Shown piece by piece: positions 25,840-33,603 of a stretch of DNA of 64,000 nucleotides (its first letter is position 1; the number at the start of each line of letters is the position of its first letter). The notes under the pieces were generated by a model. It did no database searches, was not told the DNA's origin, and worked only from the letters and a program-made list of their open reading frames with translations. Origin of the DNA: Filimonas zeae (GTDB taxonomy: Bacteria; Bacteroidota; Bacteroidia; Chitinophagales; Chitinophagaceae); the NCBI RefSeq assembly GCF_014641615.1, contig NZ_BMIB01000001.1, positions 186,769-250,768 of the forward strand, in the 5' to 3' direction. The translations under genes and the position numbers were made by a program.

Positions 25840-26968
25840 GAATATTTTGTGTGTAAGGGCGGATAACATGGGCGATGTGCTGATGAGCGCACCGGCCATG
25901 CGTGCGTTAAAGCAAACCTTCCAATGCCGTATTACCCTGCTTACCTCTAAAATGGGCGCATTGATAGCACCCTTTGTGCCGGAAGTGGATGATACCCTGG
26001 TATGCGATATACCGTGGGTAAAAGCCGTAGAAGCACAGGATGGTAAAGCAGCACTGCAACTGGTGCAGCAGATACAGGCAGGTAAGTTTGATTGTGCTGT
26101 TATATTCAATGTATACAGCCAAAGCGCGCTTCCCGCAGCTACCTTACTATATATGGCCGGGGTGCCGGTAAGGCTGGCCTACAGCCGCGAAAACCCCTAC
26201 GGGCTATTAACCCACTGGGTACCCGACCAGGAACCTTACCAGCTGATAAGGCATCAGGTAGAACGCGACCTGGCGTTGGTGGCTTATATAGGCGCCGCCA
26301 CGCGCGATGAAAAATTGGCCATTACCTATAGCAAAGAATGTTTACTGCGCACCCAGCAGAAGGTACTGAAGAAAACCGGTGTAGGGCCGGGCAACCGTTA
26401 CCTGGTTATTCATCCCGGTGTAAGTGAATTAAAGCGTGAATACCCGGCTGATAAGTGGGCAACCGCCGTAGCAGGCCTGCATAACGCAACAGGGCTGCCG
26501 GTACTGATAAGTGGCTCGGTTGCCGATAGCCCGCTGGCAGAAAAAATTATTGCAGAAGCAGGGGTGGGGTGTTATTCCCTGGCAGGCCACCTTACCATTG
26601 AAGAATGGATTGCGCTGATAGCCGGTGCTGCCCTGGTAGTTTCTGTAAACACCGCTACCGTGCATGTGGCAGCGGCTGTGCAAACACCGGTAGTGGTATT
26701 GTATGCCCTTACTAATCCGCAACATACGCCGTGGCTGGTACAAAACACCATTCTGCCCTATTCAGTTAAAAAGGATATGAAGAGCAGGAACGAGGTAATA
26801 CGGTATGTGGATGAAGAAATGTTTGCAGAGGAAGTGCCGCTGCCCACTCCCGATAAAATTATAACTGCTGTACAGGCGCTGTTACGCCAGCCCACTTCAG
26901 GTACGGTAAGCCGTTCTATTCTATTCCGCTACACGGCACCCGCAACGGGCTTTGCCCGTTTAAATTAA
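25814..26968 (+). CDS. Glycosyltransferase family 9 (heptosyltransferase-like), second copy
   Basis: 384 residues. The N-terminal GT9 signature is R-A-D-N-M-G-D-V-L-M-S-A-P-A-M-R-A-L. The donor half has V-I-H-P-G-V-S-E-L-K-R-E-Y-P and V-S-V-N-T-A-T-V-H-V-A-A-A. It is not close to the GT9 gene at 18916 beyond these motifs, so it is not a recent duplicate. It starts within the end of gmhB and closes the plus-strand operon. Its stop overlaps by four bases the stop of the convergent pncC-like gene. Confidence 0.9.
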   Translation: MSQPRSQYKNILCVRADNMGDVLMSAPAMRALKQTFQCRITLLTSKMGALIAPFVPEVDDTLVCDIPWVKAVEAQDGKAALQLVQQIQAGKFDCAVIFNVYSQSALPAATLLYMAGVPVRLAYSRENPYGLLTHWVPDQEPYQLIRHQVERDLALVAYIGAATRDEKLAITYSKECLLRTQQKVLKKTGVGPGNRYLVIHPGVSELKREYPADKWATAVAGLHNATGLPVLISGSVADSPLAEKIIAEAGVGCYSLAGHLTIEEWIALIAGAALVVSVNTATVHVAAAVQTPVVVLYALTNPQHTPWLVQNTILPYSVKKDMKSRNEVIRYVDEEMFAEEVPLPTPDKIITAVQALLRQPTSGTVSRSILFRYTAPATGFARLN

Positions 26969-27471
26969 CTGCCGGCGTTGGCTGTAAGCGCCAGTTCCAA
27001 TTGCTCTAAAGCCACTTTGGTATAATGCAGTTGAACAGCAAAGCTATCCTGCTGTGCATCACCCTCCACACGCAAACGCCCTACTACCTCATTGCGGTAA
27101 GCAATGGCTATATAAGCGTATAATTCGTTAATATTCATTTCAGGCACAGTGGCAGCATAGCCGGTAATACCAATAGCATAATGGCTTAAAAATAATTTAT
27201 TGGCATGCAGGGCCATATCATCTGCAATTTGCTGGCTTACACAATTGGTTTTAAGCGCACAAATGGGCTCTATTTCCAATAGTTTGGTTTTTTGCCCGGC
27301 ATTATAGGCGGTAACGCCACCCTGGAAAAAAGCAGAGGCTTCCCGGGCCTGCGAAAAAGCTACCTGCAGGTGGCCGGAGGTAACGCTTTCAGCTACAGCT
27401 ACCGTGCCTTCCCGGTTAAGCAGTGCATGGCGGATGTTTTCAATCGTTTCTAAAGGATACCTATTTTTCAT
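26965..27471 (-). CDS. Nicotinamide-nucleotide amidohydrolase (CinA C-terminal family)
   Basis: 168 residues, the length of a stand-alone PncC. The family motif A-E-S-V-T-S-G-H-L at 27-35 holds the nucleophile Ser29, and F-F-Q-G-G-V-T-A-Y-N at 48-57 is conserved. PncC converts nicotinamide mononucleotide to nicotinic acid mononucleotide and ammonia in NAD recycling. The later G-I-T-G-Y-A-A replaces the more common G-I-A-G-P, a small departure that leaves the activity slightly uncertain. Its ATG overlaps the stop of the upstream MFS gene. Confidence 0.82.
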   Translation of the reverse strand: MKNRYPLETIENIRHALLNREGTVAVAESVTSGHLQVAFSQAREASAFFQGGVTAYNAGQKTKLLEIEPICALKTNCVSQQIADDMALHANKLFLSHYAIGITGYAATVPEMNINELYAYIAIAYRNEVVGRLRVEGDAQQDSFAVQLHYTKVALEQLELALTANAGS

Positions 27472-28940
27472 GGCTGAATACTTTTCTTTTTAACTTTTAT
27501 AAGCGCGCGCAGCTGTTCGTGCCAGCTGATAATATTTCCTATAATAAAATATTCCTTCAGGTTACTTTTAATACTGGTGCGCATAATACGTTTTACCACA
27601 TCCTTTTCTACCTCGCCTACTTCCCGCACAGGCACCAGCAATTCCATAGATAACAAGGCCAGCAAAGCACCAATCAGAAACAGAAAGTTCCATTCGTGCA
27701 GCGATACCAGTTTGCCCACCTTATGAAAATTGGGGCTTGACCATTGGGCAGTAATCAGTAACGTACGGCTGGTAAAATAATCGGCCAGTATACCGCCAAC
27801 CAGGGGGCCTATGGAGGAAAAGAAGGCAGTAATAATATTTTTTACCGATAAATACACAATAGCATCTTCCTTAGGTGCCAGCTTAAGGCCGATGTTGGTG
27901 AGCGATAGATTAATGCCCGAGGTGGATATGCCACTGAATATATGAATGATTACCAGTAGTATAAGGTTGGCGTACATGCGGGAGTAAATGCCCACAAAAC
28001 ACCAGGCTACAATACAGAGTATATAAATAGGTGCAGTAAGTGCAATAATGCTTTTGTTGCTATACCTGTCAGCAAACGTGCCCCACATGCGTATGGTAAG
28101 TATGCTGGATAACTGACTGATAATAGTAAGCACTATGATATAAGAAATAGGAAGCCCTAACGCCTTCATCATAAACACGGTAAAAAACGGCGTGGCAATA
28201 TTCAGGGCAAACACCCAGGCCGAGTTGAAGGCCAGCAGTCTGCGGAAATTTAAATCTTTCAGTGGCTGGCGGAACAGTGCAAAAATGCGTGCGTTGGAAA
28301 GGTACGATTGCGGCTCCGGTGCTTTGGATAATACATAACCACCAAAAATGCCCACCACACCCGCAATAATAAAAAATACGGAATATACATGCAGCTCGTA
28401 TTGCGGGTAGCGGCTTTTTACAAAATCCAGCAAAACGGCCAGTACAATGCTCAGTACCACATCCAGCGTTTGATTGTAGCGGCTGCGGCGGGAGAAGTAA
28501 TCGCCCAGCATGTTTTCCGGAATCAGGTCTTTCATCCACGAGTTCCAGCTGGGGCCGGCTATAGAGCCAAACAGGTAATAAAAAAACAAAAAGAAAATAA
28601 GTATCTGTATAGAGCTGCCTGCAAACCACAGGGCTGATATGCCCACCAGCACCAGCGGAAACCGGGCCAGAAAAGAACAGTACACGGCTATGGCGCGGCG
28701 GTTGTTAAACTTACGCACCAGCCAGATAGAGATGAGTTGAAATATGTTGGTAAAAGTGGGTAAAGAGGCCAGCAAACCTATCTGCACGTTATTGGCTCCC
28801 ATCAATAATGCCATGGCTACCAGAAAAGCGCTTCCGGTAAAAGTGGTCATCATTTCCGAAGCAAGGCCGTCCCATATCACCACCTTCATTCCTCTTTTTA
28901 CCTCAGCTTCTGTAAGTACTGTTTGGGGGCGTAAATTCAT
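27468..28940 (-). CDS. MFS transporter
   Basis: 490 residues with about twelve hydrophobic segments. The first cytosolic loop after segment 2 contains L-V-R-K-F-N-N-R-R, a loose version of the MFS motif; another basic loop R-S-R-Y-N-Q follows segment 4. The cargo cannot be read from sequence. The gene is upstream of and overlaps the pncC-like gene (ATGA), which could link it to a pyridine nucleotide precursor, but overlapping genes of unrelated function are common. Confidence 0.85.
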   Translation of the reverse strand: MNLRPQTVLTEAEVKRGMKVVIWDGLASEMMTTFTGSAFLVAMALLMGANNVQIGLLASLPTFTNIFQLISIWLVRKFNNRRAIAVYCSFLARFPLVLVGISALWFAGSSIQILIFFLFFYYLFGSIAGPSWNSWMKDLIPENMLGDYFSRRSRYNQTLDVVLSIVLAVLLDFVKSRYPQYELHVYSVFFIIAGVVGIFGGYVLSKAPEPQSYLSNARIFALFRQPLKDLNFRRLLAFNSAWVFALNIATPFFTVFMMKALGLPISYIIVLTIISQLSSILTIRMWGTFADRYSNKSIIALTAPIYILCIVAWCFVGIYSRMYANLILLVIIHIFSGISTSGINLSLTNIGLKLAPKEDAIVYLSVKNIITAFFSSIGPLVGGILADYFTSRTLLITAQWSSPNFHKVGKLVSLHEWNFLFLIGALLALLSMELLVPVREVGEVEKDVVKRIMRTSIKSNLKEYFIIGNIISWHEQLRALIKVKKKSIQP

Positions 28941-29057
28941 AAGACGGCATTATTCAGGTTATTGTTCTACTGTGGAATTACAAATATCATTCCTGTAACA
29001 ACTATTGTTTCCTTCCTGCTGTTAGTAATGCTGCTTACCAATTGTAAATAAGCAACT

Positions 29058-30770
29058 ATGAAAAACAGCGTAATACTCTCTCTGCTGCTGGGCAGCTTTA
29101 TTTCAGCTATACAGGCACAGCCCGTGGCTACGTATACGGCGCAGGACCGCTGGTATAAGAATGCAGTTATTTATAATCTGGATGTTAAAACATTTCAGGA
29201 TAGTGACGGAGATGGAACAGGAGACTTTCGCGGAATGGCAGAGCGGTTGGATTATCTGCGCGCATTAGGGGTAGATGTGCTTTGGCTGGCCCCCTTTCAA
29301 CCCTCGCCGCTGAAAGATGATGGATATGATGTGGCAGATTACTATGGTATAGATTCCACCTGTGGTACTCCCGGCGATTTTGTGTTTTTTATGCGGGAAT
29401 GTGAAAAGCGGGGCATACGGGTAATGATGGATGTGGTATTGAACCATACTTCTGATGAACATCCCTGGTTTACAAAGGCGCGGATAGATACCGGCAGTAT
29501 GTACCACCAATGGTATGCCTGGGCTACCCGCCGGCCGGAGAACTATAACAAGGGTATGGCTTTTCCGGGTGTGCAGCAGGAGGTGTGGACGCAGGACAGT
29601 GTTACCCGCAAATGGTACTTCCATCGCTTTTACCGCTTTCAGCCCGATCTCAATTTCAGCAATCCTTTTCTGGTAGAAGAAGCAGAGCGTATACTGGCCT
29701 ATTGGCTAAAGCTGGGCATTTCCGGCTTCAGGCTGGATGCAGTGCCGTTTATGATTGAGGTGGCGCAGCCCGGTAATGATGAGCCCCCGCAGTTATACGA
29801 CCTGATACCGCGTATGCAGCGTTTTGCGCAATGGAACCGGGGAGATGCTATTTTGCTGGGAGAAGCCAATGTGCCACCTGCCGATAACAGTAAATACTTT
29901 GGCAGCAAGGGAGATGGTTTGCAGATGATGTTTAACTTTTATGCCAACCAATATTTGTTTTACGCACTGGCCACCGGTAAAACGGCATTGCTGAAGAAGG
30001 CACTTACCGAAACACGCCCGCAGTCCGAAGTATCGCAATGGGCTTACTTTTTACGCAATCACGATGAAATTGATCTGGGCCGTTTAACAGACGCACAACG
30101 TAAAGAGGTATACCAGGCTTTTGGCCCGGATACCAGTATGCAGTTGTACAACAGGGGCATACGCCGACGCCTTGCCCCTATGTTTAATAACAACCGGCAA
30201 ATGCTGGATATGGCCTATAGCCTGCTGTTTAGTTTGCCCGGTACACCGGTAATACGTTATGGCGATGAAATTGGCATGGGCGATGATCTGCGTTTGCAGG
30301 AGCGGCTGGCAGTGCGTACGCCCATGCAATGGTCTGATGCAGCAAATGCAGGTTTTACCAGCGCAGCAATGCCTTTTCGCCCGGTGATAAGTAATGATAC
30401 ATTTGGCTACCGGAAAGTAAATGTAGATGCGCAGCAGTTACAGAATGGTTCGCTGCTGCAGCTGATGAAACAGCTGATAGCCTTACGCAAAGAACATCCG
30501 GAAATAGGCATGGGTAACTGGCAGCTGCTGGAAACAAACAACGACAATGTGCTGGCTATACAATATCGTTATAACAACCGCACTACTATAGCAGTGCACA
30601 ATTTTGGCAGGCAACCGGTAAAGCTTTCGCTGGCGGCCATAACAGGTAATCAGCTGCAAAACCTGCTTCAGCAACAGAAAGCTATTGGTGAAAGCAAAGG
30701 CATATGGAACATTGGCTTACCGGCATACGGGTATCGATGGTTTGCGGCAGTGCCACCATCAGGCAAATAG
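29058..30770 (+). CDS. Secreted GH13 alpha-glucan enzyme, trehalose-synthase/amylase type
   Basis: 570 residues with a signal peptide (1-20, ending I-Q-A-Q). The GH13 barrel has all conserved regions: D-V-V-L-N-H near 125-130, the nucleophile Asp227 in G-F-R-L-D-A-V, the acid/base Glu269 in L-L-G-E-A-N, and Asp336 in R-N-H-D-E-I-D. The sequence around A-V-I-Y-N-L-D-V-K-T-F-Q and the all-beta C domain resemble trehalose synthase (maltose alpha-D-glucosyltransferase) and related enzymes; those are normally cytosolic, so an exported alpha-glucosidase or amylase is equally possible. The 3' end overlaps the convergent Fpg-type gene by 12 bases. Confidence 0.9.
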   Translation: MKNSVILSLLLGSFISAIQAQPVATYTAQDRWYKNAVIYNLDVKTFQDSDGDGTGDFRGMAERLDYLRALGVDVLWLAPFQPSPLKDDGYDVADYYGIDSTCGTPGDFVFFMRECEKRGIRVMMDVVLNHTSDEHPWFTKARIDTGSMYHQWYAWATRRPENYNKGMAFPGVQQEVWTQDSVTRKWYFHRFYRFQPDLNFSNPFLVEEAERILAYWLKLGISGFRLDAVPFMIEVAQPGNDEPPQLYDLIPRMQRFAQWNRGDAILLGEANVPPADNSKYFGSKGDGLQMMFNFYANQYLFYALATGKTALLKKALTETRPQSEVSQWAYFLRNHDEIDLGRLTDAQRKEVYQAFGPDTSMQLYNRGIRRRLAPMFNNNRQMLDMAYSLLFSLPGTPVIRYGDEIGMGDDLRLQERLAVRTPMQWSDAANAGFTSAAMPFRPVISNDTFGYRKVNVDAQQLQNGSLLQLMKQLIALRKEHPEIGMGNWQLLETNNDNVLAIQYRYNNRTTIAVHNFGRQPVKLSLAAITGNQLQNLLQQQKAIGESKGIWNIGLPAYGYRWFAAVPPSGK

Positions 30771-31535
30771 CTCCTGCTCATCTGTATAATAAGTTTTACG
30801 GCCACCTGCGGCTTTCTTTTGTATCTGCGCGCCGTTGGGGCTCTGTGTCATATGTGCATTGTGTATCTGCATAAAATCTCTTATTTCACCACTGATAATA
30901 TCAGGATGGTGTTTGCGTATTTTCTTTTCGGCTTCCTTTAGTACCTTAGGTATTATGCGCGCCAGCTTTTTTACAGCGGCCGCCGGTATTTTATTGGCAA
31001 CGGAAAAGGGTGAAATACCTGCCTGCCATAATATTTCATCGGCATATGCATTGCCAATGCCCCTTACCACCTGCTGATCCAGCAATACGTTTTTAATTGC
31101 AGAACGGGTAGCAGCCAGTTGTTTTTGCAGATAGGCAGCAGTAAACTGTTTAGACAATGCATCCGGTGCTTCCTTTTCTTCCGGGTCAAGCGAGGGCACT
31201 GCGGCGCCCTGATAATCGCTCAGTGCAAGGCCGGTACCATCTGTAAACAACAGAGCAGTAGTTACATATTTCTTATCCGGCTTTTTGGTAAAAAAATGCA
31301 ACTGACCATGCAGCATCAGGTGCATGCCCAGTATATGGCCATTGGCAAACGCAAAACGCAGTTCCTTGCCCTCACGGTACACTTTGGTAAGCTTTTGTTG
31401 TTGCAGCGCTTTTTTAAAAGCCGCTGAAGAGGTCTTTGTTTTTTTAGAAGAGATAGTAATGCGTTCCAGTGTTTTGCCAGCCAGCTGTTTGGTAAGGTTG
31501 CTGCTGAACACCTGCAAATCGGGTAACTCTGGCAT
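30759..31535 (-). CDS. Fpg/Nei-family DNA glycosylase without zinc finger
   Basis: 258 residues from the ATG at 31535, giving the mature N-terminus P-E-L-P-D-L of the family; Pro2 and Glu3 are the catalytic residues. The helix-two-turn-helix region has R-G-I-G-N-A-Y-A-D-E-I-L-W-Q-A-G-I. The end, where Fpg carries a C-x2-C-x16-C-x2-C zinc finger, has no cysteine at all; N-G-A-Q-I-Q-K-K-A-A-G-G-R-K-T-Y occupies that place, as in zincless-finger Nei/Neil1-type proteins. It would excise oxidised bases and nick the abasic site. The sequence is unusually rich in lysine. Confidence 0.88.
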   Translation of the reverse strand: MPELPDLQVFSSNLTKQLAGKTLERITISSKKTKTSSAAFKKALQQQKLTKVYREGKELRFAFANGHILGMHLMLHGQLHFFTKKPDKKYVTTALLFTDGTGLALSDYQGAAVPSLDPEEKEAPDALSKQFTAAYLQKQLAATRSAIKNVLLDQQVVRGIGNAYADEILWQAGISPFSVANKIPAAAVKKLARIIPKVLKEAEKKIRKHHPDIISGEIRDFMQIHNAHMTQSPNGAQIQKKAAGGRKTYYTDEQELFA

Positions 31536-31638
31536 AGTAGTAAACTTTAATGGCGGATAACTGCCCGCCATGCAAAAGCTTCATATTCTATGCCATTGTA
31601 CGGCCAGTACAAGGCACGATTTTGTTAGCACCCGCTGT

Positions 31639-32370
31639 ATGAAAGGTAAAGTATACATTGGTACATCGGGCTGGAGTTATAAGCATTGGCGGGAGATATT
31701 TTATCCGGTTGAATTAAAACCGGTAGAATACCTGCGCTATTACTGCGGTTATTTTACAGTATCTGAAATTAATACCAGCTTTTACCATCTTCCCAGGCCG
31801 GGTACTGTGGCTGAATGGATGAAAACAGTACCGCGCGGTTTTCGCTTCTGCCCCAAGATGAGCCGTTTTGTTACCCATATTAAAAAGCTGAATGAGCCGG
31901 AAGTTTCTTTGCCGCGCTTCTTTGATGTGTTTGATGCTTACCAGCGGAAGCTGGGGCCGGTGTTGATTCAGCTGCCTCCCAACCTGGCTTTTCATGCAGA
32001 AAAAGTAACCGCTTTTTACAAAGCCCTGCAGCAATACAAAGGCTACCGTTTCGCACTGGAGCCCAGGCATACCAGCTGGTTTGAGGAAGAAAGCCTGGCG
32101 TTAATGCGTAAATACAAAATAGCTTTTGTAATAGGCGAATCGGGTAAAAGGTGGCCAACTGCCGCTGAGGTTACGGCAAAACACATTTACATCCGTTTCC
32201 ATGGACAGTTGGGGTACGATTCTGCTTATTCTAAAAGAAAGCTGCAAACATGGGCAAACAAAATAAAACAGTGGCAGGAAGCAGGGCATGATGTGTGGGT
32301 GTTTTTTAATAACGATGGCAATGGTAATGCATTGCACAACGCGCTGGCTTTAGCTGATATGACGCAATAA
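31639..32370 (+). CDS. DUF72 family protein
   Basis: 243 residues from the ATG at 31639 (M-K-G-K-V-Y-I-G-T-S-G-W), which is the usual DUF72 start; the longer frame adds an N-terminus overlapping the divergent Fpg-type gene. The TIM-barrel-like signature is complete: G-T-S-G-W-S-Y-x2-W, F-x-V-S-E-I-N-x-S-F-Y-x2-P, F-A-L-E-P-R-H-x-S-W near the middle, and Y-I-R-F-H-G near 190. The function of DUF72 is not established. Confidence 0.9.
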   Translation: MKGKVYIGTSGWSYKHWREIFYPVELKPVEYLRYYCGYFTVSEINTSFYHLPRPGTVAEWMKTVPRGFRFCPKMSRFVTHIKKLNEPEVSLPRFFDVFDAYQRKLGPVLIQLPPNLAFHAEKVTAFYKALQQYKGYRFALEPRHTSWFEEESLALMRKYKIAFVIGESGKRWPTAAEVTAKHIYIRFHGQLGYDSAYSKRKLQTWANKIKQWQEAGHDVWVFFNNDGNGNALHNALALADMTQ

Positions 32371-32400
32371 AAAAGCCACTGCCCAAACGGGCAATGGCTG
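32371..32400 (-). terminator. Terminator of the SDR gene
   Basis: Read on the minus strand, stem AGCCATTGCCC / GGGCAGTGGCT (one mismatch) is followed by six T, about 20 bases past the SDR stop. It may also work on the plus strand for the DUF72 gene. Confidence 0.75.
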
Positions 32401-32418
32401 ATTTATAAAGGATCAAAG

Positions 32419-33324
32419 CTAGGCGTGATAGTCTCCGCTTTCTACGCCGGCGGTTTCGTTAATGCGATCTCTTTCGCGGGCAGAAGCATCATGTTGGGGA
32501 TATGTTCTGCCGTCCTGTTTATCGGATACTTCCATTTTCTTACGCATGTTGGCAGCATTCGCTTCATCCGGCATCATGTTAGCCATGTATACGTGCATTT
32601 TTGTTTTGCTGCCCGATATAATTTTACTTTCTCCACTCATCAGCGCTTCGTAACCATCTTTAGCTACTTCCTGTGGTGTTTGTAATTCCTCTTCTCTGTA
32701 CGTTTTAGAGGCTTCTCCATGGGCTTTATGAAAGAAGTCAGTATCTGCTGCGCCCGGTAATAATACGGTTATGGTTACACCGGTATCTTTCAGTTCATTG
32801 CTTAGTGCGGTACTAAAAGAAATAACAAATGCTTTGGTAGCAGCATATACAGATAACAGCGGCATAGGCGCTTTACCTGCTTCAGAACCCAGCTGCAATA
32901 TTTTACCTTCGCCACGGGCCACCATATCTGCAACAAAGTATTTGGTAAGTGCCACCAGCGAGGATATGTTTAACTGAATTATATCCAGACTGCGTTCCAG
33001 TGGTATATCAACAAACTTACCCCATTCGCCCTGGCCTGCATCGTTTACCAATACGTCTACTTCAATACCCATTTGTGCAACCCGGTCGTAGATTTCTCTG
33101 GCTGCTTCCGGGCGAAACAGGTCTGCTGCTACCGGGGTAGCTTCTATAGCAAATTCGTTTTTCAGCTCATCGGTAATCTCTTGCAGGCGTTCTTCAGAGC
33201 GGGCTACAAGTATAAGATTATAGCTGTCTCTGGCAAACAGCCGGGCCAGTTCGTAACCAAAGCCACTGGTAGCACCGGTAATAAGTGCATACCGGTTACG
33301 GTTAACAAGATTTGTGTTTTGCAT
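32419..33324 (-). CDS. Short-chain dehydrogenase/reductase
   Basis: 301 residues from the ATG at 33324; the longer frame to 33372 lacks support. Classical SDR motifs are present: the cofactor loop T-G-A-T-S-G-F-G, N-D-A-G-Q-G, a Ser in L-G-S-E-A-G-K, and Y-A-A-T-K. It is close to the YqjQ/DltE-like oxidoreductases. The C-terminal 50 residues are a charged hydrophilic tail (MRKKMEVSDKQDGRTYPQHD), longer than needed for catalysis. Substrate unknown. Confidence 0.88.
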   Translation of the reverse strand: MQNTNLVNRNRYALITGATSGFGYELARLFARDSYNLILVARSEERLQEITDELKNEFAIEATPVAADLFRPEAAREIYDRVAQMGIEVDVLVNDAGQGEWGKFVDIPLERSLDIIQLNISSLVALTKYFVADMVARGEGKILQLGSEAGKAPMPLLSVYAATKAFVISFSTALSNELKDTGVTITVLLPGAADTDFFHKAHGEASKTYREEELQTPQEVAKDGYEALMSGESKIISGSKTKMHVYMANMMPDEANAANMRKKMEVSDKQDGRTYPQHDASARERDRINETAGVESGDYHA

Positions 33325-33510
33325 AATGATTAGTTTATCTGAACAAAAGGTTTTGTACAGCCTGGTTTCCAAAAAAACTATTCCGCAACTGATAACACCT
33401 GTTCATGCGGCGGCATGATTTTTTAATTGCGGTACGGGTTACAGCTACAGAATGTATGCTGATTTCCCCCGATAATAAATGTCTATGAAAACATACACTC
33501 CATTATTCAT

Positions 33511-33526
33511 TTGCCCGGCCGGGCAA
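33511..33526. repeat. 16-base palindrome upstream of glgX
   Basis: TTGCCCGGCCGGGCAA is exactly self-complementary and lies 78 bases before the debranching-enzyme gene, in the 279-base gap to the SDR gene. It could be an operator for either gene. I see nothing else in the gap. Confidence 0.35.
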
Positions 33527-33603
33527 GTGGCAACGTAACCGGCATGCCTGCTGCTTTTAGTGATGAAATGTGTAACACCAACTGAAACAATAAAACATAA
33601 GTT

